7,034 nucleotides of DNA from Actinotignum schaalii (GTDB lineage Bacteria; Actinomycetota; Actinomycetes; Actinomycetales; Actinomycetaceae). Under the pieces are notes generated by a model that ran no database searches, was not told where the DNA came from, and was given only the letters and a program-made list of their open reading frames with translations. The position numbers and the translations under genes were made by a program. The first letter of the stretch is position 1; every line of letters begins with the position of its first letter. The DNA lies in contig CAMIHT010000085.1 in the NCBI GenBank assembly GCA_946222725.1, forward strand, positions 1-7,034, written 5' to 3'. Below are positions 1-5,935 of the stretch, piece by piece.

Positions 1-29
1 CCTCGGGCCCCGCGCCGGCGTCGTCGTAC
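1..29 (-). terminator. Partial GC-rich 3' element after the transporter gene
   Basis: Downstream of the transporter stop codon, the minus strand reads GTACGACGACGCC (29 to 17) and then an almost pure G+C run to the window edge. The same 13-mer occurs after lysS (5936 to 5924), where it leads directly into a perfect 15-bp stem. By analogy, the G+C run here would be the first arm of a stem-loop whose second arm lies outside the window. The hairpin itself cannot be seen, so a transcription terminator is an inference. Confidence 0.35.
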
Positions 30-47
30 ATTATGCTGCGGTAACTA

Positions 48-1400
48 TTAGGCCTGCACCACGGCCTGTTCCCGCCGCGAGAGCGAGAGATACATAACGC
101 CGGCCGCTACCGCGATCCCGGCGAGCAGCGTGAAGGAGGCCGCCCAGGAGAAGCGCTCGGCGAGGATCGGCATAATGAGGTTAGCGCCCATCTCACCGAC
201 GATATAGCCGAAGAGTCCCACGAAACCGACCGCCACCCCGGCCGCCTTGAGCGGCACGAAGTTGAGGGTGAGGATATTGACGATGAGCTGCGGACCGTAA
301 ATGAGTGCCCCCATGAGCCCGGAGACAATAAGGAGCACCACGTAATTGTCATTGCCCATATAGACCCAGATAAGGCCGGCCAGGCACAGCAGCCCGAGGA
401 AGCCCACCACGGACTGGCGGTTGGGGAGCTTGACGGAGATCCAGGCGAAGAGGAAGGATCCGGGAATCGCGATCCATTCCAGTACGGAGAAAGCCGTGGA
501 GTACTGCGCTTCCGTGAAGCCCATTTCGGTGCCGAGGAAGGCCGGCATCCAGTTGAGCACCCCGAAACGCAGGAAGTAGAGCGCGGCGTTGATGAAAGCC
601 ACGGTGAGGACCAGCGGGGAGGTGAAAACGAAACGCACGAGGATATGCCAGTAGCTTTCGTCGGGAGTTTCGTCGGTATTCGGTTCGCCGGCCCGCCCGT
701 AGATCTGGCGCAGGGTGGGCATGCCTTCGGCTTCGGGGCGGTCCCCACCGTACTTCCAGAAGAAAATGGATAGCCCGAAGACCACCAAACCCGGGCCCCA
801 GAAGGCAATCGCGCCGCCGCTCGGCCCGCCCAGGGCCAGCAGCCAGGTGATCATGAGCGGGAGCAGCGCCCCACCCAGGTTCTGCGAAGTATTCCAGATC
901 GCGATACCGGAACCGCGGGTTTTATTCGGGTACCAATTCGCGATCATCGCCATGGACGAGGGCGCGAGCGCCCCCTGCGCGCAGCCGAGCAGGAACATGA
1001 GTACCGCGAGCAGGTAGAAGTTGGTGGTAAAGCCGATGGCGATGCACAGCACCGCGGAAAGTCCCAGGCAGCCGGCGAAAATACGGCGCAGGGAGACGCG
1101 GTCGGAAAGCATCCCCATGAAGAATTTTCCGAAGCCGTAGGTGATGGTGAACATGGTGAGCACCAGGCCGATTTGCGGCAGGCTCCAGTCATTCTCCAGG
1201 CGCAGGGCTTCGGAGCGCAGTTTGAAATTATTGCGGACCAGGTACGCGCATACGTAACCGAGGTAGGCCACGAAGAACACCATGCCGCGCCGCCTGAGGT
1301 ACTGCGCGAAAGTATCCGGGTGCGCGGCAGCGAATTGCGCGCTGGTGTCCTCAGATTCGGCGGCGGGCCTGCCCTGCCGCGTTTCCTCATGTGATGACAT
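48..1400 (-). CDS. MFS transporter, organophosphate:phosphate antiporter (OPA) family
   Basis: Polytopic inner-membrane transporter of about 450 residues, the usual size for GlpT/UhpT/PgtP relatives, which exchange phosphorylated sugars, glycerol-3-phosphate or phosphoglycerates for inorganic phosphate. About 12 hydrophobic helices are visible, with a hydrophilic central loop near residues 218-252 separating two six-helix halves. Numbering from the GTG at 1403, family hallmarks are GKFFMGMLSDR (92-102), IWNTSQNLGG (169-178), YFLRFGVLNW (276-285) and YGPQ followed by GFVGLFGY (369-400). Arg57 in YLVRNNF and Arg279 in YFLRFG match the two arginines that bind phosphate in GlpT and UhpT, so a phosphorylated substrate is likely, but which one is not decidable. 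The start could be GTG at 1403 or ATG at 1400. I chose ATG because an AAGGAGG lies 7 nt upstream of it and only 4 nt from GTG. The gene has its own leader and seems separately transcribed; no UhpABC- or PgtABC-like regulator is nearby. Confidence 0.88.
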   Translation of the reverse strand: MSSHEETRQGRPAAESEDTSAQFAAAHPDTFAQYLRRRGMVFFVAYLGYVCAYLVRNNFKLRSEALRLENDWSLPQIGLVLTMFTITYGFGKFFMGMLSDRVSLRRIFAGCLGLSAVLCIAIGFTTNFYLLAVLMFLLGCAQGALAPSSMAMIANWYPNKTRGSGIAIWNTSQNLGGALLPLMITWLLALGGPSGGAIAFWGPGLVVFGLSIFFWKYGGDRPEAEGMPTLRQIYGRAGEPNTDETPDESYWHILVRFVFTSPLVLTVAFINAALYFLRFGVLNWMPAFLGTEMGFTEAQYSTAFSVLEWIAIPGSFLFAWISVKLPNRQSVVGFLGLLCLAGLIWVYMGNDNYVVLLIVSGLMGALIYGPQLIVNILTLNFVPLKAAGVAVGFVGLFGYIVGEMGANLIMPILAERFSWAASFTLLAGIAVAAGVMYLSLSRREQAVVQA

Positions 1401-1407
1401 CACTACT

Positions 1408-1414
1408 CCTCCTT
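1408..1414 (-). promoter_or_regulatory. Strong ribosome binding site of the OPA transporter
   Basis: The minus strand reads AAGGAGG, a near-perfect Shine-Dalgarno sequence. It is 7 nt from the ATG at 1400 and 4 nt from the overlapping GTG at 1403, which favours the ATG as the main start. It is the best ribosome binding site in the window. Confidence 0.8.
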
Positions 1415-1420
1415 GAGCTG

Positions 1421-1435
1421 AACTGTATGTCAGTT
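1421..1435. promoter_or_regulatory. Candidate operator (AACTG-N5-CAGTT inverted repeat)
   Basis: This is a perfect 5-bp inverted repeat with a 5-nt centre, AACTG TATGT CAGTT, between the candidate -10 (1441-1446) and the ribosome binding site of the OPA transporter. If that -10 is real, transcription would start near 1434, inside the repeat, a typical place for a repressor to block initiation. Arms of 5 bp can occur by chance, and no regulator gene is present in the window, so this remains a candidate. Confidence 0.3.
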
Positions 1436-1440
1436 TAAGG

Positions 1441-1446
1441 AGTGTA
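1441..1446 (-). promoter_or_regulatory. Candidate -10 element for the OPA transporter
   Basis: The minus strand reads TACACT, close to the TANNNT consensus of actinobacterial housekeeping promoters, about 40 nt upstream of the start codon. The hexamer 17 nt further upstream is a poor -35 match (ACCATC), which is common in actinobacteria but weakens the call. The preceding 172-nt spacer otherwise holds an AT-rich patch (1481-1500) and imperfect GC-rich repeats without a U-tract. Confidence 0.3.
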
Positions 1447-1575
1447 GCGCACTTTTGCCCCCGGATGGTAGTCCCGGGCGGTTGGTTATTTTCAGTTTTT
1501 CGGTGTCGTGCAGCGCGGCGGCGCTATGCTGCGGGTCATCGCGAGCGCGCAGCCGAACCGAGCCGCACGGCACGC

Positions 1576-2514
1576 TTAGGCTTCGCGATTGATAAACTCC
1601 CCTCCCTCGCGCAGCGCCCGCACATTGGCGAGGACCAGTTCCTCGGCCCCCACGGGCCGCCCGCCCGCGGTGTGCGGGGTAATAATCGTAGCCAGGTCCC
1701 ACAGCGGTGAATCAGCGGGGAGCGGCTCGGTGGCGGTCACGTCCAGGCCAGCGCCCGCGATTTTTCCTTCGCGCAGCGCGGCAGCCAGATCATCTTCATT
1801 GACCGTTTTTCCGCGCCCCACATTAACGACGACGGCGCGATTGGGCAGAGCCGCAAAGACGCTCGCATCCACAACGTTGGCGGTGGCCTCGGTGGCGGGG
1901 AGGATGAGAATGAGGACATCCGTATCGGCCAGGATCTCATCGCGTTGGGCGAGGTTAGCGCCGTCGTACACCTCAACATCACCCTCGGTGCGCCGGGAGG
2001 TGGCCAGGCCGCGCACCTGCGCCCCGAAAACTTTGAGCATCCCGGCCAGGTGACGCCCAATATGCCCGTACCCCCAGATGGTTACCTTCGCGCCGAGCAG
2101 GCTGGTCAGGCGCCCGCCGGGGCGCAGCTCGGTGAAGAAGATGCGGTCGCGGGACCAGCGGTGGTTATCCTGTTCTTCAGTGGCGATACGCAGGTCCCGC
2201 ACCAGGTAGAGCGCGAGTGCGATGGCGTGTTCGGATACGGTGGCGTCATGCAGGCCGTTCGCGGTGGCGAGGATGACTCCGGCGGGCGGGTTGGTGGCGT
2301 GCAGGCTTTCCGCGCCGGCCATCATGCCCTGAAGGAGTTTGAGATGCGGAAGCTGGGCCACGTGCTCAGCCGCACGGGGATCTAACCAGACCACGAGAGC
2401 CGCAGCGTCACGGTGTTCTTCCGGGATGGGTGCGTTCACATCAAAAGTCACCCAGGTGACGCCTTCTTCGGGCGGGAGGGAAAGGGCAAAGCTATTGGGG
2501 AGAAGTACTTTCAT
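1576..2514 (-). CDS. D-isomer-specific 2-hydroxyacid dehydrogenase, probably NADP(H)-dependent
   Basis: Cytoplasmic oxidoreductase of 312 residues that interconverts a D-2-hydroxyacid and its 2-oxoacid, or a related 2-hydroxy- or keto-acid pair. The dinucleotide-binding loop is GYGHIG (148-153). The catalytic set is Arg234 in NVGRG, Glu263 in TATEPLP and His281 in TPHTAG, the Arg-Glu-His arrangement of the family, so the enzyme looks intact. Just after the Rossmann beta-alpha-beta unit, where NAD-dependent members carry an acidic residue, it has ATSRR (171-175), like the serine/arginine patch of NADPH-using glyoxylate/hydroxypyruvate reductases; NADPH preference is inferred from this. ATG at 2514 gives a clean MKVLLPN beta strand, but its ribosome binding site is weak (TAGG 8 nt upstream). 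The gene begins 29 nt after the permease stop, so it is probably read from the ABC operon transcript. The exact substrate (glyoxylate, hydroxypyruvate, phosphoglycerate or other) cannot be read from the sequence. Confidence 0.9.
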   Translation of the reverse strand: MKVLLPNSFALSLPPEEGVTWVTFDVNAPIPEEHRDAAALVVWLDPRAAEHVAQLPHLKLLQGMMAGAESLHATNPPAGVILATANGLHDATVSEHAIALALYLVRDLRIATEEQDNHRWSRDRIFFTELRPGGRLTSLLGAKVTIWGYGHIGRHLAGMLKVFGAQVRGLATSRRTEGDVEVYDGANLAQRDEILADTDVLILILPATEATANVVDASVFAALPNRAVVVNVGRGKTVNEDDLAAALREGKIAGAGLDVTATEPLPADSPLWDLATIITPHTAGGRPVGAEELVLANVRALREGGEFINREA

Positions 2515-2543
2515 AGCTGTAGCCTAGCCCGCCGTGCTCCTAC

Positions 2544-4040
2544 CTAGAAGCGGATGGCGTCAATAGGTTTGATGCGCAGCGCCATGGTGGCCGGGATAAT
2601 TCCGCAGAGCGCTCCCACTCCGGCGGATATCGCCAGGCCAATAAAGGCGGCCAGTACCGGGTAGCCCACGCTGTCCACCGCGAAAGGCAGATCGAGCCAT
2701 CGGGCTAGGGGCGCGGTGCGGATGGTGATAATCGAGGCGATGACCCCGATGAAACCGGCCGCCGTCGTCGCCACCACGGATTCCAGGAATACCGAGGTGA
2801 AGATACGGCGCGCGGAGGCGCCCATCGCGCGGCGGATCCCCATTTCCCGTACCCGCTGTTTCATCGTAACAATGGAGACGGTGAGCAGGCCCAGGGCGCC
2901 CACCAGGATCACGATCCCGCCGATGGCCGCGATAATCGCGGTGACCTGGCGTTCGGTGGATTCCTGGCCGCGCATCTGACTTTCGATGAATTGGCCTTCC
3001 ACCTGGTAGTTCTTCCCCAGGCGGCCCTGGAGTACGGAGACGAGGACCTTCTGGGCTTCCGCTTCTTCCCCGCGGGGCACCAGCACCGAAACGGTGGCGG
3101 AATCCATGGGAGATAGCTGGGCCATCGCGGCGGCGGCCATGCTCTCATAAGGCACGTGCAGGCGCGGGCTATCCCAGCGTGAACGGTCCGCGACCACCCC
3201 GACTACCGTCATCCGCACTCCGGTGGGTCCGGATAGCGCGATCTGCGGGTAGCTGGCCAGCGAAGGCTCACCCATCTCTTTGTAGAGCATGTCGTTAACG
3301 ACGGCAGGGTTCATGAGGCGTTCGCCATCCGCTTCGGTCAGCCAGCGCCCGCGGATAAGCTGCACGTCGAAGAGAGGGCCGTAGGCCGGATCCACCGCGA
3401 GCATTTCGTAACGTGGCTCCATCATCCCGTACCCGGGGGTGCCGCCTTCGCCGAACTCGGTACTAGCGGAACCATCCCCCACGGCTTCGGCACCTGCTAC
3501 CGTGCCGCCGGTGCTTTCCAACTCGCTACCGGCTTCCGCTCCGGCCATACTTTCCGATTCCCAGCCCTCGAGGTCCTGAATGTCGCCGGTGCCGCCCGCT
3601 CCGGCCAGCACCGGCGGGAAGGCGAGGGACACATAGGAGATGCGCGAGCGCGTCCAATAATTCGCCCCGGCGCTCTCCATATATTCGGCCACGGTGGTGC
3701 TGAACATATCCTCGCTGGCCTGGGCGCCTGCCAGGGTACCCAACTGAGCTCCGGTGGGCGCAGCCGCGGGATTCGCGTACGGATTGGCGTAAGGGTCGGC
3801 GTACGGATCGGAGAATTTATCCCCGCCGGTGCTATACACCCCGATATTGACGGTGCCGGGTTTGCCATCCCACTGGGCGAGCTGGTGTTCCCCTGCGGCC
3901 CTAATAAGCTGGCCCAGGGCGAGAACAGTTGCCATTGCCCACACCGCGGCCGCAACCCCGACGAGGGAGAGAATAACCCGACCGCGATCCACTCGTATTT
4001 CTTCCCAGGCTTCGAGCACGGCCCCGAAAATACGTGTCAT
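2544..4040 (-). CDS. ABC transporter permease, MacB/FtsX type, with enlarged extracellular domain
   Basis: Membrane subunit (498 residues) of a MacB/YknZ-type ABC system. The layout is one N-terminal helix (about 22-46), a large extracytoplasmic MacB-like domain (about 47-360), and three C-terminal helices (about 366-392, 413-440 and 457-485) forming the FtsX domain. The loop VREMGIRRAMGAS (397-409) is the segment that docks on the ATPase in this family, and the protein ends in the usual KPIDAIRF. Typical relatives have about 400 residues. The surplus lies in the extracellular domain: a four-fold (D/N)P(Y/A)A tandem repeat (78-93) and a low-complexity Gly/Ala/Ser/Glu-rich acidic stretch (about 146-205). 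The start codon overlaps the ATPase stop in ATGA, with GGAGG 4 nt upstream, so the two are translationally coupled. The substrate is unknown; relatives export or resist peptides, lipids, toxins or macrolides. Confidence 0.9.
   Translation of the reverse strand: MTRIFGAVLEAWEEIRVDRGRVILSLVGVAAAVWAMATVLALGQLIRAAGEHQLAQWDGKPGTVNIGVYSTGGDKFSDPYADPYANPYANPAAAPTGAQLGTLAGAQASEDMFSTTVAEYMESAGANYWTRSRISYVSLAFPPVLAGAGGTGDIQDLEGWESESMAGAEAGSELESTGGTVAGAEAVGDGSASTEFGEGGTPGYGMMEPRYEMLAVDPAYGPLFDVQLIRGRWLTEADGERLMNPAVVNDMLYKEMGEPSLASYPQIALSGPTGVRMTVVGVVADRSRWDSPRLHVPYESMAAAAMAQLSPMDSATVSVLVPRGEEAEAQKVLVSVLQGRLGKNYQVEGQFIESQMRGQESTERQVTAIIAAIGGIVILVGALGLLTVSIVTMKQRVREMGIRRAMGASARRIFTSVFLESVVATTAAGFIGVIASIITIRTAPLARWLDLPFAVDSVGYPVLAAFIGLAISAGVGALCGIIPATMALRIKPIDAIRF
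3762..3809 (-). repeat. 12-bp in-frame tandem repeat encoding four (D/N)P(Y/A)A units
   Basis: Inside the permease gene the sequence repeats with a 12-bp period and encodes DPYA, DPYA, NPYA and NPAA (residues 78-93), in the extracellular domain soon after the first membrane helix. The copies are diverged at some third-codon positions and stay in frame. The repeat adds a flexible Pro/Tyr-rich linker. Such short tandem units can change copy number by slippage. Confidence 0.75.
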
Positions 4041-4717
4041 TTTTCCTCCGGCCAGACGAGCCCATCGTGAATGGTGAAGCGACGATCCGCGCGGGCGGCC
4101 ACTTTCGGATCGTGGGTGATCATAATGAAGGTGGCGTTATTTTCCCGCGCCATACTTTCCATGAGATCCATGACCCTCCCCGCGGTATCCACATCGAGAG
4201 CGCCGGTCGGTTCGTCCGCAAGAAGAACCTGGGGCCGGCGCACGAGTGCCCGGGCGAGGGCCACCCGCTGCTGTTCCCCACCCGAGAGCTGGGAGGGCAT
4301 CGCATCCAGGCGATCCCCTAATCCCACCCGATCGAGCATCTGGGCGGCGAGGCTGCGGCGTCGAAAAATAGTGGCGGTATCCGAATACAGCAGGGGCACT
4401 TCCACGTTTTGCGCGGCGGTGCGACCGCGGAAAAGATTGAACTGCTGGAAAACGAAACCGAAAAGGGAGCCGCGCAGGTGAGCGCGCGCCGATTCACTCA
4501 GCTCTGCCACATCGCGGCCCTCAAAACGATAGGAACCGGTATCGGGTAGGTCGAGCATCCCGATGATATTGAGGAGGGTGGATTTCCCCGTTCCGGACTG
4601 GCCCATAATCGCCACGTATTCCCCGCGTTCGATGCGCAGATCCACCCCGCGCAAAATTGGCAGGGGGCGGCCGTTCGGAAGAGTGACGGTGCGGGTCACC
4701 TGCTCAAGCTCTAACAT
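4037..4717 (-). CDS. ABC transporter ATP-binding protein (MacB/LolD/YknY type)
   Basis: Cytoplasmic ATPase of about 226 residues that powers the adjacent permease; length and motifs fit the lipoprotein/macrolide/peptide-export subfamily. Numbered from the GTG at 4720: Walker A GQSGTGKST (40-48), Q-loop Gln92 in FQQFNLF, signature LSGGEQQR (145-152), Walker B VLLADE with catalytic Glu170, D-loop GALD (173-176) and switch His203 in ITHD. All nucleotide-binding residues are present, so it should be active. The start is ATG at 4717 or GTG at 4720. ATG shares its A with the adaptor stop (TGATG) and lies 4 nt behind a GGGGA, so I prefer it. The stop overlaps the permease start by 4 nt. It is encoded between adaptor and permease, as in the Bacillus YknX-YknY-YknZ arrangement; function beyond energising this transporter is not indicated. 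Confidence 0.95.
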   Translation of the reverse strand: MLELEQVTRTVTLPNGRPLPILRGVDLRIERGEYVAIMGQSGTGKSTLLNIIGMLDLPDTGSYRFEGRDVAELSESARAHLRGSLFGFVFQQFNLFRGRTAAQNVEVPLLYSDTATIFRRRSLAAQMLDRVGLGDRLDAMPSQLSGGEQQRVALARALVRRPQVLLADEPTGALDVDTAGRVMDLMESMARENNATFIMITHDPKVAARADRRFTIHDGLVWPEEK

Positions 4718-5739
4718 CACATCCCCATCATCGGGTCGGGCGTGGGCTGCGCGGCCGGCACGTACTGGAGGATTTCTTCGCCTTCTTCCAGCCCGCCGGT
4801 GATCTGGATCTGACGTCCGTCCGTCACCCCGAGCTGCACGGTACGCTTCATGGGCTTACCGCCGTCCGCCGCGGGCAGGTAAACCACGCCCTCGCGGAAG
4901 CGCCCCTCCACCGCGCTCACCGGCACGGTCAGCACCCCGGTGGTATTACTCCCCGGAATGGTGAGTTTCGCGGCCGAACCGTCATACACCTGCTGGTCCG
5001 CGGGGATATCGCAGATGAGAGCCGGCTGCACGGTACCGCTGGCGCTATCCAGGCCGCGCGCTTCAGCTTCTTTACCGCTCAGGCCCGCTCCCGCACCTGT
5101 TTTTTCCGTGACCGTGCGCAGATTAGTGCAGTCAAAAGGCGCCGGGCCGTTCGTGACGGCGAGCTGCCCGGCCGGCGGCAACGAGGCCAGCGAATAAAGC
5201 TGTTCGGGTTTCACACTCACCCGGGCGTGGTAGGTGGCCGGAGTAATCGAGCCAATGCTTTCCCCGATGGATACCGGCTGGCCCACGAGCACATCCACCG
5301 CCACGGTGCCACCCACCGGGGCGAGCACATTCACGTAACTCACTTCAATATAGGGCTCACCGGGCACTTCCACCTCGGTACCGTCCTCAAAAGTTTCCAC
5401 GGTGGCGGCGGTGGTTTTTTCTTCTTCGTGGCGGATACGTAGCAGCCGGTCGCCTTCATTGACGACGGCGCCCGCTTTGACATCAACCACATCCACGGTG
5501 CCGTTGGCGGTGGCCCGCACGGGGGTGGCCGGATTACGCATGACGGTGGCATCCAGCGTGAGGGAATTATCGATATCCCCCGGCATGGCAATTACCGTAG
5601 GGATGGTGAAATCCCCCTGGGCCACGAGTTCCGTGGAGGTGCGTTGGTTGGGGAAAAATGCGAACTTCACGAGCGCTGCGGCGATGATAAGACCGAGCAG
5701 GAGTTTGATGACCTGGAAAATGGTGTCAGTTTTCTTCAT
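4717..5739 (-). CDS. Membrane-anchored adaptor of a MacA/YknX-like ABC efflux system (HlyD/RND-type fold)
   Basis: Extracytoplasmic membrane-fusion protein, 340 residues from the ATG at 5739, anchored by one N-terminal helix (9-29). The lipoyl/biotinyl domain is split in two halves: PVRATANGTVDVVDVKAGAV and on (73-103), and VLAPVGGTVAVDVLVGQPVS and on (about 138-167). Only about 35 hydrophilic residues rich in Glu, Thr and Val lie between them, far shorter than the helical hairpin of MacA, which reaches TolC. A beta-barrel region follows, then a membrane-proximal domain near 272-325 (TVPVSAVEGRFREG to ITGGLEEGEEI), and a Pro/Met-rich tail. Two cysteines (204 and 243) flank a Gly/Ser-rich loop. 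A longer reading frame starts with TTG at 5778, but ATG at 5739 has AAAGGTG 7 nt upstream and gives a normal membrane anchor, so I chose it. It is the first gene of the operon and overlaps the ATPase start. Confidence 0.87.
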   Translation of the reverse strand: MKKTDTIFQVIKLLLGLIIAAALVKFAFFPNQRTSTELVAQGDFTIPTVIAMPGDIDNSLTLDATVMRNPATPVRATANGTVDVVDVKAGAVVNEGDRLLRIRHEEEKTTAATVETFEDGTEVEVPGEPYIEVSYVNVLAPVGGTVAVDVLVGQPVSIGESIGSITPATYHARVSVKPEQLYSLASLPPAGQLAVTNGPAPFDCTNLRTVTEKTGAGAGLSGKEAEARGLDSASGTVQPALICDIPADQQVYDGSAAKLTIPGSNTTGVLTVPVSAVEGRFREGVVYLPAADGGKPMKRTVQLGVTDGRQIQITGGLEEGEEILQYVPAAQPTPDPMMGM

Positions 5740-5746
5740 GGACGGG

Positions 5747-5753
5747 CACCTTT
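5747..5753 (-). promoter_or_regulatory. Ribosome binding site deciding the adaptor start
   Basis: The minus strand reads AAAGGTG, 7 nt upstream of ATG 5739. The upstream TTG alternative at 5778 has no purine-rich match at a suitable distance. The shorter product also begins MKKTD directly before the membrane helix, as expected of an adaptor, whereas the extra 13 residues of the longer form add nothing recognisable. Confidence 0.6.
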
Positions 5754-5769
5754 GCACACGGGAAACAGG

Positions 5770-5797
5770 GTTCGGCAAGCCGGGCGTGGCACCGAAC
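5770..5797. repeat. Imperfect inverted repeat in the adaptor leader
   Basis: The arms GTTCGG (5770-5775) and CCGAAC (5792-5797) pair perfectly and enclose a smaller GCC/GGC pair, giving a possible stem-loop in the 5' leader of the ABC operon, about 30 nt upstream of the adaptor ATG. It could be an operator or an RNA hairpin. The stem is short and interrupted, so chance is a real alternative. Confidence 0.3.
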
Positions 5798-5814
5798 TAC
5801 TTGGAAGATTACCG

Positions 5815-5875
5815 TGAGCAGGCCGGAAAATAAATAGGAAAGTTCATCACGTTTCTTTTAGTGGGCAACTTACCT
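5815..5875 (-). promoter_or_regulatory. AT-rich stretch, likely promoter region of the ABC operon
   Basis: Between the strong stem-loop after lysS and the adaptor leader lies the most AT-rich intergenic patch of the window. On the minus strand it contains TTGCCC (about 5867-5862), CTATTTATTTT (about 5837-5827) and TAATCT (about 5812-5807). None forms a convincing -35/-10 pair at 16-18 nt, so no exact promoter is called. Position alone, after a terminator-like hairpin and before the first operon gene, makes promoter activity likely. Confidence 0.35.
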
Positions 5876-5891
5876 TCCGCCAGATACGCAA

Positions 5892-5924
5892 CCGCGCCGC
5901 GGAGGCTGGGCCTCCGCGGCGCGG
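5892..5924 (-). terminator. Perfect 15-bp GC-rich stem-loop downstream of lysS
   Basis: The arms 5892-5906 and 5910-5924 are perfectly complementary over 15 bp, all G-C except one A-T, with a 3-nt loop. It lies 36 nt past the lysS stop and upstream of the ABC operon. No U-tract follows on the minus strand, so it is not a canonical intrinsic terminator, but U-less GC stems are often proposed as terminators in actinobacteria. It could instead stabilise the lysS mRNA 3' end or be a scattered palindromic repeat. Confidence 0.65.
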
Positions 5925-5935
5925 GCGTCGTCGTA

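Noticed and set aside
1457..1479. GCCC/GGGC inverted repeat upstream of the OPA transporter
   Set aside because: Only four pairs are continuous and the rest needs bulges; ordinary for GC-rich DNA, so not called as an operator or hairpin.
1510..1535. Stem GCAGC...GCTGC after the dehydrogenase as an intrinsic terminator
   Set aside because: The stem is short and bulged, and on the minus strand it is followed by an A-run rather than a U-tract.
1430..1702. 90-codon minus-strand open frame across the spacer and the dehydrogenase 3' end
   Set aside because: It overlaps the dehydrogenase in another frame, has Arg/Gly-rich composition typical of GC-rich shadow frames, and shows no family resemblance.
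5740..5778. TTG-started 13-residue N-terminal extension of the adaptor
   Set aside because: There is no suitable ribosome binding site before the TTG, while ATG 5739 has one and directly precedes the membrane anchor.
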